From the NCBI GenBank assembly GCA_949317995.1, contig OX439044.1:24376733-24440732 (forward strand): a stretch of 64,000 bases of DNA, read 5' to 3'. Below, piece by piece: positions 11,501 through 24,593 of the stretch (the first letter of the stretch is position 1; every line of letters begins with the position of its first letter). A program made the position numbers and the translations under genes. The stretch comes from Acholoe squamosa. Its lineage: Eukaryota > Annelida > Polychaeta > Phyllodocida > Polynoidae. The notes under the pieces are model-generated. The model was given only the letters and a program-made list of their open reading frames with translations, made no database searches and was not told the origin of the DNA.

Positions 11501-14500
11501 CTGCCATTTGTGTGTCCTGCAACAGTTTCAGTGACTGTAAACTCATAGATTATTGCGTTGAGAAACTATCAGATTATATTTTCAGCCAAGTACGATAAAT
11601 ACAAGGAACTGTTCGCTACTTGAAATTATGAATGACATACGTAACAATTATTTTTGTGCATTTTGTGCATACATTACACGTACCTCCACCGGGTCATTGT
11701 ATTTATTGGTATTCTTTTCAATGGACATGAAATAAAGTACCCTATGACAAATACCTTCAATATTTACTTCTGATTTAAAATCGAGCTCATGTTTAATGTT
11801 TATTTTAGTGATTACAACCCATTCAAATATATGTAAGTTCATTGAATTTTCACATAAAGGTATCTCTAGGGTACTCAGCTGGTCATATATTTACTTATTC
11901 AGATATCAAATACCCAGGTGTATGCAACGCTCTGCATGTACACCATGAGGTGAAAAAGTAATGGGCTTTACCTGGGTAGAGAATTGATTTGGCAAAAGGC
12001 ATACAATTTGAAGTATTTGTCAATATTCAAGTGAGACACTCAGAGCAAATGTTTACTATAGGATTTTTCTAACCTCTCGAAATTATATATTTCATGATAC
12101 ATGTAGTAACAAAGAAAATCTTTAAAATATGGTAATGTATTGCGCCAAATTATAGTTCTTATCACTGTTACCGGTAGGTACATTTCAAGAACGTTGCTTT
12201 AATTCATATCAAATATCCATGTAATGACATGTGTTTACCGTTAGATCATAAGTATTACAGAAATATCTTTTGTTATGGTGACAATATATGGAGGGGAATA
12301 AAGAAACCCTAGAATTGCCAGGATAAATTAAAGAATCACAGGGAAAAAAACTTTCACGCTGGCCTTGATCTGACAGAGTTAACTATCTTCTGCAACATCA
12401 AGAGATATTTACAGTATTGAGTTTTGGAATAAGTCTCGAATTCGTACAAACTTAGAGTAGCATGGCTAGCATGTGATCGTGTGACGTTATGAATGTTAAG
12501 ATCGTGCAGATGAAAAAAACAACAACAACAACAACAAACAACTGAAGGTCTAAACCCACAACGGAATTTTCCATGTCTACCTGTATATATCTGCTTAATG
12601 CATACCACCTATAAGGGTTCACCCCCTATAGATGGATAAGCAAAACTCTACCTGTTCATATCCAGCAGTCATTGGTAAATCCACATGTCAGAAGTATCTA
12701 ACCATACATTCAATGTAATTAGAGTTGTCAGTAGTTTCTCCGACCCTCTTTAAACACGGTACATGTCTTATCCATAGCCACCACTGGCCTGTAGCAAAGA
12801 CCTCCAATGAGCACCTTAAGGTGCCCTTCTCCAGTATATCCCACTCCTCCCTGTTTGTTCAAGGAATGCTTCATACAGGTAGCCCTGAACATGGATCAAC
12901 ATGACTGGTCATTATTACTCTCCATGTTCTGGGCTCCCCCACTTCTCCAGGGGCAGTGAAAAAGTGGAAACACACACAAGAGGCCGACCCGTCCAGTCGC
13001 CAACAGCCCTGTTCACCTTTTGTATGAGGGGTGGGGGCAAGGCAGTGAAGGCTTTCTTCCAACACGACTACCAAAATATATATGGTTCCAAACACTTGTG
13101 TATATAGGTAATCTTGTTTCTAATTAGACCTAAGCCAGCTTGACTAAATGCAAAGGTGGATAGGGGTGGGGGTGCGGGGTTGGATTAGTCGTGGGCTACT
13201 GGAGAAGTCTGCCGGTCAGCTTTAACGTGAAATAGGTTGGAGATATAGGGTGGTCTGTGTTTTGTTAAGCTCTAGCAGGACTGAATATCCAATATCATCA
13301 ATATTATACTCCATATTGGAGACGCCTGAAACACATACCTGGTCTGTAGCTCTATTTACAACTTTGATTACGGCAATGAGGAAAGACATAGTGAGAAATG
13401 AGTAAAGTCACAATGTCAAAAAATTATCTCGAATCAGCATTCTCCCCTCATCATAACTTTCATTGATACAAACTTTGCGATCTTTTTTTTTTACCACAAT
13501 ATTGTCTTCCATCAACAAATGAAGTGTAAAAAATCAACTTCAATAAAACTAATTCAACAGCACAGCCTTTGGTACCAAAAAAAACTAATCCCGAATACTT
13601 TGATTGTTGCAGTTGTAGATGTTAATCCCCAAATACCTGTACAGCTAAGCCGAGACCAACAGCGCAGGTTTAGTGTTACATGGTGCTGTCGTGCTGCTAA
13701 TCCCTCACCTGGATATTCACTACTCTCTGCTTGTTAGTCACATTTGATATTTGTTTTTTATTCATTTAGTTATCATTTATAGGTAATAAATTTTAAGCCT
13801 AAAATAAGAAAGAGTCGGTTAAGATGGGTGTATGGATGGCATTGTTTCAATTCAACTTTTGAGCTTTACGACTGCCGGTACCTGAGCACAGCTCCGTGAA
13901 CATGACCATTGAATTAGCTGCTATTTTAACTGATAACACTTATTCTAGAACTGGTAATTCAAACTTGACAGATTGTGATAAGCACAACGTCTCGAAGTTT
14001 ATTCTGTATAATAGGACATCCATGTAATGTTAAATAACCCGAATTAATATCATGCCATCTGGTTTATGCAATCGAAATTTCAGCTGAAGTTTTTTTTTGG
14101 TGAATTACAATGTGGTACTTTAGGGCGTGTTTTTTTTGGGTGTTTCTTTTAACAAAAGAGTGTGGTGGATTTTACAAAGTCTATAGAAGCGAGTCTCTTG
14201 AGAGAGGGGTAGACACTAATGCTGGTCCAAGAGCCAATGACCCTTGTTTTCGGTGTGGGCCCATAGCTTTTAGTGAAGTTTCACAAGAATTGCCTTCTTG
14301 TGAGGCCGGGATGACCCTCAGGAGTTCACGGAGAAACCCCTATTAAAGTTGATTTATATGAGTATAGATATATGTCAATAGTAGCAAGAATATGGCAATC
14401 CTACTAATAACGTTATGGTCTTGATTAATGAGGGATACCTATGATTTTCTCTTTAAAACAAAGTCATTGACTAATGGATGCACACTCCTGACTTCACTCA

Positions 14501-16074
14501 CTAACTAAAGACAGCGGTCCTAAAATGAACTGAGAGGGTATATTCCCGGGGTATACTCACTTGATGTGTGAAAAAATGTCTATTGTACAGAGAGACGCAT
14601 TCTTTGATAAACCTACAGCAGAAAATCTAGATCAACTTCACATGGAACAGCAAACACTGTGCACACTCCCGCCACCTCGCTGCAGTGGCACGAATCACTT
14701 TGAGCTCGCAGTCCACTAACGCCACCTGGGTAAATGTGCAAAAGCTTTCTATACTGAACCAGACCAGACCCGTGAGCCAACTGGTGGGAATACCAAGTGT
14801 CAACACTAGGTGGCAGCGTTGTGAAAGCGAAATGACTGAACAAGATTTTACTGGAGCAGGGTATGGACCATCCATTAACAGGGATGTAAGTCAGGAATAG
14901 GCAAAAATCAGGAAGCCATACATTTACTTGATATAAAAGCCCTCTATTTTTCACAAATAGCCCTCCTTACCACTCATGTAAGGAAAATAAATGTCATTCA
15001 AAAATTTCAGAAATCAGGAAATCCTGATAAATCCTGAAGACTTACATCCCTGCATTAATTACGTACGCATTTTTTGGCCAAAAATTTATGATCCTATGAA
15101 ATTATCCAAAATAGCCTTGAATCCCCCAAATTTGGCCTCTAGAGTACCCCATTGCGTACACAATGTGTATGCCACAATGGTCCCAGACCCCCCCCCTCAC
15201 CTCCCCATATACGCACCTGTACGCATTTGGTTTAACCCCCCCCCCCCACTCCTTACTGCGTATGTAATTAATGGATGACCCCATAGGAAGGTGATCTGGG
15301 AGTACCTGACAATTAAAATTCAGAGAGGAAGAGTCTATCCTCAACCATTATCTGGCATCAATATTTTTTGGGGGAGAAATTACATGGTCGTCAATTATGT
15401 GCCTTTCAAGATGCACTCATTCCTGAGGGGGTATTTTGGACAATCCAGTGACATGAAATGCACTTTAGGACACACCTGGGACATATCTGGTCTTGGCCCC
15501 ATCAAGGGTATAATACATAGGACCATAAATGCATATCCACCTCCATAATACTGGGCATACCCTTAATGCATCATAGATAACCTCGTTTAAAATATCAGGC
15601 TTTCACACTAGGGCTACCATAGCCCTCTAATCCCCCCATAGCCGTATCCACATTTTCCCTAATTCTAGTTTCCTAATGTTGAATTTGCCTTAAAACATAA
15701 GGAGGACATTCCCCAATGCCCCCGCCCCACCCCCCGTTTTCAAATTTCTGGATCCACCAATGTAAACAAACACTCCTTTTATTGAAAACGAGGACATTTT
15801 CCATACACTTCCCTTTAAGGTGTCTCAACTGTGTCAAACTCACTTCTTTTGTGTAGTGGTGGGAGGGGGTTGTGATGATATATTCGGGCCATGATCTTTT
15901 CCAAAATATTAAAATTTTGTTTACATGTCAAAGATTCCTCCCCATAAATGTCATAAAAATTCTAGGATGTAAAAGATACATACTACAAAGTCAACTTTTG
16001 GGATGAAAAGAATAAGAAGTTCTACAATTGCATAGCTGATACATAGTACATAGCACTTGAAGGGATGGGCATTA
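5558..16074. other. Long non-coding stretch (IF gene 5' intron)
   Basis: Apart from the small exon at 6943-6973 I see no gene. It holds scattered homopolymer runs, an (AAC)n tract near 12521-12538 and C-runs near 15190-15250. Open frames here are short, lack family resemblance and lack flanking splice sites. Confidence 0.5.
6943..6973 (-). CDS. Small head exon of the IF gene
   Basis: 31-nt exon between a strong pyrimidine-rich acceptor (ccctacctattccttcag) and a gtaagc donor. It joins the 5557 exon in frame (AG|A = Arg), giving SGNNSSGIIR followed by FAETSRPQ. Its phase requirement (one base supplied by the previous exon) also matches the candidate exon at 25299-25356. Prediction rests only on splice signals and phase. 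Confidence 0.5.
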
Positions 16075-16626
16075 TTTGCCAATGTTTAGTACAGGAGAAG
16101 GGGTGGTCTCCTGATTGAACACCCAGTGTAAACTTTGCCAATGAAGGCATGAGGTTTAGGCCACACCAAAAATATAAGTTGGTCTACGGATTTTGTTTTG
16201 AAAAAATGGTGCGAGCGAGTGAAATTTTTTTTTTAAAGAATATTTTGATGTCTAATGGATTCCTTGCTGAAAAAGTGAGGCGAGCGAAAAAATTTTATTT
16301 TAAAAATTATGTTGCCAAACATCACAGAGAAAACTTGTAGAAAGTGAAGCGAGCGAAATCCGTAGATGAGATTTTTTTCAAAGAAAAAAAATATTTGTAT
16401 TTCCGAAAATATGGAGAGGGAAATCCGTAGACCAACTTATTTTTTTTGGTGTGGCCTTAGGTACATATTCTTCCTCCAGAACCCATAGCAGCATGCATTC
16501 AGTGTGCATTAACTCCTGTCGCAACCGTGACTGAACAGCTGGTAGAGGCCTGACTAGGCCAAATACAAACTACCAGTAAATGTGATTTGTGTAAAGTATG
16601 AACATCGAGTGATGTGGAGTACTGTA
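16075..16626. repeat. Dispersed repeat copy, interrupted by a MITE
   Basis: Once the element at 16156-16459 is removed, this segment matches the reverse complement of 19085-19335. Shared landmarks are the GTTCAATCAGGAGACCACCC block, the CAGCTGTTCAGT block and the ATCGAGTGATGTGGAGTAC block. It is one arm of a dispersed inverted pair. Confidence 0.75.
16156..16459. mobile_element. PIF/Harbinger-like MITE, GGCCACACC family
   Basis: TTA-GGCCACACCAAAAATATAAG ... TTTTTTGGTGTGGCC-TTA. The interior is A/T-rich with several short GCGAGCGA units. The uninterrupted sibling sequence at 19085-19335 has a single TTA at this position, proving a 3-bp TTA target duplication. TTA/TAA duplications are typical of PIF/Harbinger elements. 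Confidence 0.85.
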
Positions 16627-17596
16627 TTATTATTCATTTTTCTATGACACATAAGTCAGCAATGACCTCACTTTTGTTGTCAATAAAAGCTATTATTGTA
16701 ATGATGATAGTTTGTATTGTGCTATGGTCGAAGAAATTCAGCTGAATATACAATTGGATTGTGTGCATTTGAGGCACTATGTAGGGAGCAGGTATATTTT
16801 AGGCGCAATGATAAAGTCCATCAAGTAGACAACCATATTCAGAATGGCAAATAGATATTTACTATGTGGTTGCCTAGCGACCATAGTCACAAACAGCATG
16901 AATCACGGAATATGCCAGAGTGCCAATTTCCTACAAATTGCTAAATGATGCGTGAACGTTCCTGTTAAACATCATCCATACAAGAGTAACCAATCAATAT
17001 ATGTTGTGATATATGAGTTAGGAGAGCTAGATTAGAGAAGGCGAAAGGAGAAAGGGGAGGAGAAGGCATGCAGGCTGTAAGGAATACAGACAGCTAGTAT
17101 AGTTAGGGAAGAAGAGATAGTGACTGTTGATGTTGATTTTATCTTGCGATTTGTTTGGGCTAATGAGATTCCATTTTGTCACTTTTTTTCTTCGTTTGGG
17201 CGGGGGGGGGGGTGTCTTGGTATAGTTTGAACTGAGGGTATTTATCCTTAGACAGCACCAGAATGCACCATTCCACCTCAAGGATTTTAAAATTTATCTA
17301 GGGGATACCCCCAGACCCCCACCTTAAATGACAATTGCAACTCAGACATATCTTAACGTTTAATAATTTACTTTTAATGGCAAAGTTCAGTAGGTAGTAT
17401 GATTGTAAAGATACAATAAGAATGTACTGCTCCAAGTATTGAATTTCAAAATTTTCTTTGGCGATGGTGATTGAGCGGCAGACGGTGTGGAATCCCCACA
17501 CTAGGGGGAGGAGGCATGGGAGCTGTGAGGAACCGTTGGACTTAGACAATAGGGCATAGAGTGCATCCCCCCTCCTTTTTTTGGTTGTACTTAGAG

Positions 17597-17739
17597 CAGA
17601 GATGCCACTCACTGGCCGACAAAAACCAGGAAAACTGGACTTTTGGACAAGCTTTCCAAGGAATTTAACATAATTTGATACAGGTATCTGGGAATGAAAA
17701 CCAGGAATTCCTGGTAAACCAGGAAAAGTGGCATCACTG
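17597..17739. mobile_element. Short TIR element, CAGAGATGCC family
   Basis: 143 bp from CAGAGATGCCAC to GTGGCATCACTG, flanked on both sides by TTAGAG, an apparent 6-bp target duplication. The interior has paired AACCAGGAA / TTCCTGG segments. CAG termini and a 5-8-bp duplication suggest a hAT-type non-autonomous element. Orientation is opposite to the copies at 38203 and 53891. Confidence 0.7.
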
Positions 17740-18632
17740 TTAGAGGAGGTAAACAAGGGATGCTGCCAGTCCTTTTCAAAATTCTGGATACACCACTGAG
17801 GCGGACAGCTTCGGAGGTATGCAGGGAGACAGAGAAGGAGAAACAGGAGGGATGGTGAAAGGGAAAGGTGGGGAGGCAGGTAGTGAATGAACAGCAGGTA
17901 GGCAGGCTTGCAGGCAGGGAAGGAGATATCAAGCAAACAAGTGAGCGGGCAGGTAGATGCTAACCGGACAGATGGTAGTAGCATGATAATGATGAAGTGA
18001 TGGAACATTGCCGGTCACACTGATATGTTTGCCGTTTTTTCTACATAAAATCAACTCTCAATATACCAGAAGCCTACAGTTCTAATTTTTAACGTTCTGA
18101 AAGCTGTGAGAGACTGATTTGCAGAAGTTTAACGCTATTTTGACAAGGTCATATTAATGGCGAGACTGAAAGCTCCTGAAGTTACTCTTAGTGTAGTTCT
18201 CTAAAGTAATACAACGTCTTCCTTTGTTTAAGCAAGACCAATGAATATTGTACGACATATACAGCTCTTTCTGAAGGTCATAGACCTTCAAGATCAATAC
18301 TGTGAAAATGTAGCATACCATCTGAATACATAAAGCGCCAACTATTCAGACCTTAAAGAATATAAAAAGTCATTTTATTTTGCACACAGAACCCCCCACT
18401 TACCCAATAGCATAACACAATCAGACATTTGCACTTTTGCAGCCATTATTCTTAATGGAATAGAAAGATTAAATACCACTGAGACCCGTTAATGAAAACA
18501 CCCCCTTCACCACTATGCTATTGGCAGTCAATTCACATATGGAAACATCCTATTGGTTTGGTCACCAATACAAGTACTTTCCTAACAACTCCATATATAA
18601 GGCCAATATCAAATTCTTCTTTTTCTTTGTTA

Positions 18633-18633
<1 letters not shown>

Positions 18634-18715
<82 letters not shown>
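18634..18715. repeat. (TA)n microsatellite
   Basis: About 41 uninterrupted TA dinucleotides. The alternating Tyr-Ile open frames across it are artefacts. Confidence 0.98.
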
Positions 18716-18718
<3 letters not shown>

Positions 18719-19084
18719 TAAGCAATGTCTTGCTGTGATTTAACAGCAGTGTGTGCTTCACACTTGGCTTCTATTTACAACTACTTTCTCCCGTAAGAGC
18801 CACTAAAGATAAGATGGTGCACGTTGGCTGATTAGGCAGACACTTCATCAAGGTTAAAGAGACCTGCGACATTTCTCCACTTACAAGCTGGAAAACTTCA
18901 GCATAATTCAGAGGGCATTTTTGACAAGGACTCTTCATCAGAGTAAAATGACATTTGCTGCAGCATAATGTACACCCTTAGCCTCCACATATTTATAACT
19001 GCCAGGTGCGGCTTAGAGTATTTGTCAAAGTTGAGAGATGCAGTTTATATAACTTATAAGCGGGTGTGGCTTTTCACGCAGTGT

Positions 19085-19335
19085 ATTACGGTACTCCACA
19101 TCGCTCGATGTTCACACTTTACATAAATCATATTTACTGGTAGTTTGTATTTGGCCCATTCAGGCCTCTACCAGCTGTTCAGTCATGGTTGCGACAGGAG
19201 TTAATGCATACTGAAAGCATGCTGCTATGGGTGCTGGAGGTAGGATATGTACCTAAACCCCATGCCTTCATTGGCACAGCTTACACTGGGTGTTCAATCA
19301 GGAGACCACCCCTCCTCCTGTACTAAACATTGGCA
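19085..19335. repeat. Inverted sibling of the repeat at 16075-16626 (empty site)
   Basis: Reverse-complement match to the sequence flanking the MITE at 16156. It reads across the insertion point without interruption (TACCTAAACCCCATGCC), giving the pre-insertion state. Confidence 0.75.
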
Positions 19336-19618
19336 GCTTACCCTGTCGTGAGGGATGGCTAATTAAGTGTTGATTATATCCAAGGCTGTAACCCATGGGA
19401 TCTAACACGTTCTCTCCATGATGAATTGTAGAAAAGGTTCATGATTTTAAAAAAAAAAGTATGATATAATTGTATAGCTGTTTTCGCCTTTTGCATAACC
19501 AGCATTTATTCATTGCTGATGCAAGACGGTCTGTATTTGAACCCCGTAAGCAGTGCTAGAAGTGTATATGCATATTTCACTAACTTGTATTTGGATTACA
19601 TGTATTTATATGGTTAAC

Positions 19619-19855
19619 TACCGTAAACTCCCGCGTATAAGACGCGGTGCGCGTATAGGACGCACCCCCTCTTTGGTAGAAGCATTTATGCGTATAAGAC
19701 GCACCTCTTAGGGTTCAATTTTGTAAATTTAGTACATTTCTATAGTAAAATTACCCCTCGTATAAGACGCACCCCCAACTTGAGAGAAAGCTAGAAGACT
19801 CCCTAGCATTTTGTTTGGCGTAGAGGACGCGTCTTATACGCGGGAGTTTACGGTA
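19619..19855. mobile_element. TA-flanked MITE, CCGTAAACTCCCGCG family (short subtype)
   Basis: 237 bp, TACCGTAAACTCCCGCGTAT to its reverse complement. The interior contains the subtype marker AGTACATTTCTATAGTAAAA and repeated TATAAGACGC. Confidence 0.85.
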
Positions 19856-20922
19856 GCTCCAATACGTCGGGATCTAGAACCCTAGAGGAACTTGGCATCT
19901 AGATCTACATATAATGTTACTACTAAAACATCAAAGAGTATTTAAGCCCCTGCTTTCTGGACGCTAGTTAATGAGATCAGTAATGTATGTCATTAAGTGT
20001 ATCATTAATAGCCAATACTAAGGACGTCTTTGGACCTTTCTAAGCAGACAATCACTGAACCAGGGGCTATATGAATGAGGAAATGAATGGAAAATATAAC
20101 ATAACTATTTCAGTTGTGATTCATCAACGTGCTGATACATGTACTTGCATGCCCTTGTTATGTTGATTCATATTTGCACACTTTAGAAATTAAAACAAAA
20201 CTATTATATAAAGCTTTATCACATTCATGTATTCATCAGGTTTGCTATTCTCTTCCTAAAACGAAGAATAAAGCTCCAGAACTGATTTAAATTTATGAAC
20301 GTAGATGCGTTTGTCATCTAATGCGGAATTCATAGCATCTAACCCCGCCAAATGAAGATTTCATTTGAATTTCTTTGATTCAAATTAGCTTGAATCTCTT
20401 TATAACCATCTACATTCCCTAATGGGAAAACGATTGAATTTACAGTGTTCTGCTTGAATGTAGAATGAGTTTAGGGTTATACATACAGAGATAAAACTGA
20501 CTGATCCCATATTGCCCTCAAAATGCTCGATTACATCTCTGTAGATCGTCTATAACTCAAGGTTGATACTGTGGACAGTTTACAGAGAAGGTATATAATC
20601 TTTACTGGAAATCGTAAGGGTTGTGATAATGATTCATGGTGGGTATCGTGAAGCACAACCCCCTGGCTCCCCCCAATAAAGATTTGCTTCCTACGCCTCT
20701 GATACATAAAAAGAAGACAATTCCGTTTTTGAATTGAAAATCAAGTTCTCATTTTGCAAACAACAATATACACAACCATATACTACCGTAATCTTGGAAA
20801 ATTGAAGACAAACCAATATATCTTGAATTGCGCCTTTTAATACAAACACACTCTGTACATGTCTGAATCTGTTCGATAGGGGTGGTGGAATCTTAAGTCT
20901 GGTATCGATTTAAAATGAGAAA

Positions 20923-21159
20923 TACCGTAATGTCCCATGTAGAAGACGCGCTGCGCGTATAAGACGCACCCCAAACTTAGCACATGCATTTTTGCGTATA
21001 AGACGCACATTTTAATGCTGATATTTGTAAGATTAGTACATTTCTATAGAAAAATTACCCCTCGTATAAGACGCACCCCCAACTTGAGAGAAAGCTATAA
21101 GACTCCCCAGCATTTTGTTTGGCGTAGAGGACGAGTCTTATACGCGGGAGTTTACGGTA
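20923..21159. mobile_element. TA-flanked MITE (short subtype), tandem copy 1
   Basis: Begins TACCGTAATGTCCCATGTAG and ends GCGGGAGTTTACGGTA, with the AGTACATTTCTATAG marker inside. It is part of the 369-bp tandem duplication. Confidence 0.8.
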
Positions 21160-21291
21160 CTATTGGAAAATTGAAGACAAACCAATATATCTTTCACTGC
21201 GCCTTTTAATACAAACACACTCTGTACATGTCTGAATCTGTTCGATAGGGGTGGTGGAATCTTAAGTCTGGTATCGATTTAAAATGAGAAA

Positions 21292-21527
21292 TACCGTAAT
21301 GTCCCACGTAGAAGACGTGCTGCGCGTATAAGACGCACCCCAAACTTAGCACATGCATTTTCGCGTATAAGACGCACATTTTAGGCTGAAATTTGTAAGA
21401 TTAGTACATTTCTATAGTAAAATTACCCCTTGTATAAGACGCACCCCAAACTTAAGGCAATCCTATAAGACCCAGTAGGGATTTGTTTGGCATAGAGGAT
21501 GCGTCTTATACGCGGGAGATTACGGTA
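21292..21527. mobile_element. TA-flanked MITE (short subtype), tandem copy 2
   Basis: Same left end as the 20923 copy (TACCGTAATGTCCCACGTAG) but ends GCGGGAGATTACGGTA and differs at several interior sites. Confidence 0.8.
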
Positions 21528-22699
21528 CTTCCTGACTGATCAATGCTTACTTCAAATGTCAGTGCAGTAGGCAATATCCTCTGATGCAGATGTGCCACAG
21601 TGGCCAAGGCACCATTTACACAGCATAGAATTATAGAAGAAAATATACACATAACTCTCTTCTGGCTTGCACTCATTCATAAGTGCCATAGGTGGAACTG
21701 ATCCTGCTTATATTGTGTCGTAAATATATTAATCCCAGCAACTCAAATATTCCTAGATTTAATCACATCTCTATTTCCCTTATCTGAAACCCCATAGTAT
21801 CTGTGGCTGACCTGGGTGTAATCTTATCAATATGGAGGCTGGTTGGCACATTGGTGTGTATTCGCTTGTAAAAGCAGTGTATATTTTGGACTGCGGTTGA
21901 TGTGTGCATGGATAATCTTGCCTGCTGTGTTAAGCAGAACACCGCAGGTGATCAATAGGCTGATCTACAATGGATCACCGGGGGATAACCGCATGTTGTA
22001 TACATGACCCTGGCAGTAGGTGGCGCAAAACTTGCGCCGATTCCTTACTGGGTGATCAATTGAGCGAGTTGAAAATCATGTGAGTAACAGAATGATATGT
22101 TCGACTTTGTCGACTTTGTTTCTGGGTGACATGATTAAAGCAATGATTTCTATCGGCGCCTTTCTATCTCTTAAACACATCTTGGGAAGAAATAGGAAGG
22201 TGAAATTCTTAGACCAAAAGTTTAGCAAATGCCTACCGATGTAGGTGAAATCGCATCCTTGTATTCACAATCAAGGTCTTAAAAATTCAAAAATGTCACT
22301 AATCTATCAACAATTGAAATATATTTTCTTCTCCGTCGACATATTCCGAAAGGTGTGGGTGCCCTACATTGTGCAAAATTACCGTCACCTGCTATGATAC
22401 ACTTATTTGTCCAACATATATAAAGCAATGTCATATTATGTATGTATTAAACAAACATGTTTATCCAACAGAGACATCAAGGAGGCAGTGGTCATGATAA
22501 TAAAGATAAGAACTCGATGTAGAGGGCCTTAAAATAGAGAAGGTCTATTATAAAGTCCAACTATACATCCATAGATGACACCTGCCTGTTATCAATAACT
22601 GCGACTGTGATTATCAACTTTGAATAGAAGGAAACACTGATACACCATAGATGTTGAGCCAAATGGGGAAAATTGCCATGCATACCTTATTTTCCTAAT

Positions 22700-22850
22700 T
22701 TTGGTTTGGTTTGGTTGATTTTACCTCCACTAATAGTACTTAAAAATAGCATAGTTTCTGTGGTTCTCGGACATTAAGTCCTTTCTTTTCTGTGTAGACA
22801 GGTATTTCAAAGCTGCTTGTCCAGACAGCTAGACAGGTATTATATGCTGC
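22700..22850 (+). repeat. Dispersed repeat, inverted partner at 49165-49300
   Basis: TGGTTTGGTTGATTTTACCTC, a TCTGTGGTTCTCGGACATT block and GACAGCTAGACAGGT recur in reverse complement at 49165-49300. Two diverged copies of one dispersed element of unknown class. Confidence 0.6.
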
Positions 22851-23741
22851 TTGCCGACACAGCAGTGACTGCATCTATAGATGATTGAAACTATGAGATG
22901 AATGATCGAATCTATGAGGAGGGGTGAGTGAGGAAACCGCTACGGGGGCTTCATTCCCCTACTCTTTTCGAAGGATAGCAAGTGTTCTTTTATTTGCCTG
23001 GTCCCATAGGCAGGGCCAGACAACCATGGCCTTTGATCAGTCAGATGTGGTTCACTGAGGGGGAATCCCATGCAAAAGACAAGCATGTAGGCCCGGGCCC
23101 GCACATATGGAAACCAGCTGCCCACACTCACCTCAAGCCACAAGAAACCCCAAGTTTGTCGCCTTTTACAAATCTGGTATGCCCACTGGTAGAAAGGAAG
23201 GAGAATTCCTCCTTTGTGGACACCCAATGAAGTTATTCTGCTCCTCCAATGCCCTCACATGAAGGTCCCCACTCCACAGGGGGACCTTAATTTACTAAAC
23301 TGAAAATCTGAAAGATGTATCAAGACAGTCTCCTGAAACTAATTACACTACACTTAAAGGCTTTGGTATTATGATGTAAGCCATGTATACTGAGTTCAGA
23401 CATTTTCCCTTGTTAGTGCGTGACTGAGAAGATGTTTGTTCTGGCTTCCTGTACCCTACTTAGCTGTCCCATGTTAGTCTACTTATTGCTTATGTTTACC
23501 AAGTCAGCAGCCAAAATCTGGCCCACTAAAAGGTTCATACTGGGGACTAATCTTTAGTACGGGTGTCCATAAAACCTTATTGACCTACGTGACATTGAAT
23601 TAGCTATTGTATTTGTTAACGGGTCGTTATGATGAAATACCTTCCCCCCTTGTTTCAACACAACGCTAAACATTCTTTTTTGCCTTCCTTTTTTAAGACA
23701 AAAAGAAACAATGAACAAAGATGTGTCTTTGGATTACTAAG

Positions 23742-23978
23742 TACTGTAATCTCCCACGTAGAAGACGCGCTGCGCGTATAGGACGCACCCCCTTCTTGAG
23801 AGAAGCATTTTCGCGTATAAGACGCACCTCTTAGGGCTCAATTTTGTAAATTTAGTACATTTCTATAGAAAAATTACCCCTCGTATAAGACGCACCCCCA
23901 ACTTGAAAAAATCCTATAAGACGCATCAGGGATTTGTTTGGCGTAGAGAACGCATCTTATACGCGGGAGTTTACGGTA
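23742..23978. mobile_element. TA-flanked MITE (short subtype)
   Basis: TACTGTAATCTCCCACGTAG to GCGGGAGTTTACGGTA, 237 bp, with the AGTACATTTCTATAG marker and three TATAAGACGCA motifs. Confidence 0.8.
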
Positions 23979-24325
23979 CTTGTTTTCACCTCTAATCAAT
24001 AGTACTTTGGACGCTTGTGTTCCCTGGTATTTTCCCTTACAAATGACTAGGACTCCGTGAATATAAACTGTACTCCCGAGTCATTTGGTAAAGCATTATT
24101 GGAATGAAGAATTGATCTTGGTTACATTCTAGATCTCATATCCTTGAGTTCAAAGCCAATGAGACTATTCTCAAAGGTGAATGTAAATAATAAAAAAAAA
24201 CACAAAAAAACACATAGGTATTGGGAGAGATTCTGTTCTTCTGCATAAAGAATCCTTGGAGTCTGAAATGTCCCCATGTAACCTGTGCCATATGCTGCCG
24301 CTAGTATTTATTTTGTACTATAACG

Positions 24326-24593
24326 TACCGTAATCTCCCGCATATAAGGCGCAGCCTGCGTATAAGGCGCACCTAGAGTTTTGGAGCTTTGGTTCTACTG
24401 AATGAATTTTCAAAATTCAAAAACCTATGGGTAGCTTTGGCCACCTTGGGCCCTCCTGGGTCCCATTTTGTCCCATTTTGACCAAGGGGGCATGTAAGAT
24501 ATCAAAAGAAAGGTCTTGGTGTCCCCCTTGTGGATCCAATGAGAACTAAAACCCCCCGTATAAGACGCGCCTTATACGCGGGAGATTACGGTA
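24326..24593. mobile_element. TA-flanked MITE (long subtype)
   Basis: TACCGTAATCTCCCGCATAT to GGGAGATTACGGTA, 268 bp. It shares CCTAGAGTTTTGG and GGATCCAATGAGAACTAAAA with the element at 2474. Confidence 0.8.

Larger units (their letters stand above)
20801..21530. repeat. 369-bp tandem duplication including a MITE
   Basis: The block starting ATTGAAGACAAACCAATATA recurs at 20801 and 21170, each followed by the same ~120-bp flank and a TA-flanked MITE. A whole element plus flank was duplicated in tandem, by unequal exchange or replication slippage, after insertion. Confidence 0.85.

Noticed and set aside
14613..14954. 113-residue minus-strand open frame
   Set aside because: No recognisable motif, no convincing splice sites and an equally open overlapping frame; probably chance.
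17298..18008. 236-residue minus-strand open frame
   Set aside because: It runs through a CAGAGATGCC MITE and low-complexity sequence; no recognisable domain and no phase-matched splice partners.
18492..18721. Open frames of alternating Tyr-Ile over TA repeats (also 27951-28211 and 53661-53885)
   Set aside because: Translation of dinucleotide microsatellites; no start context, splice sites or family resemblance.
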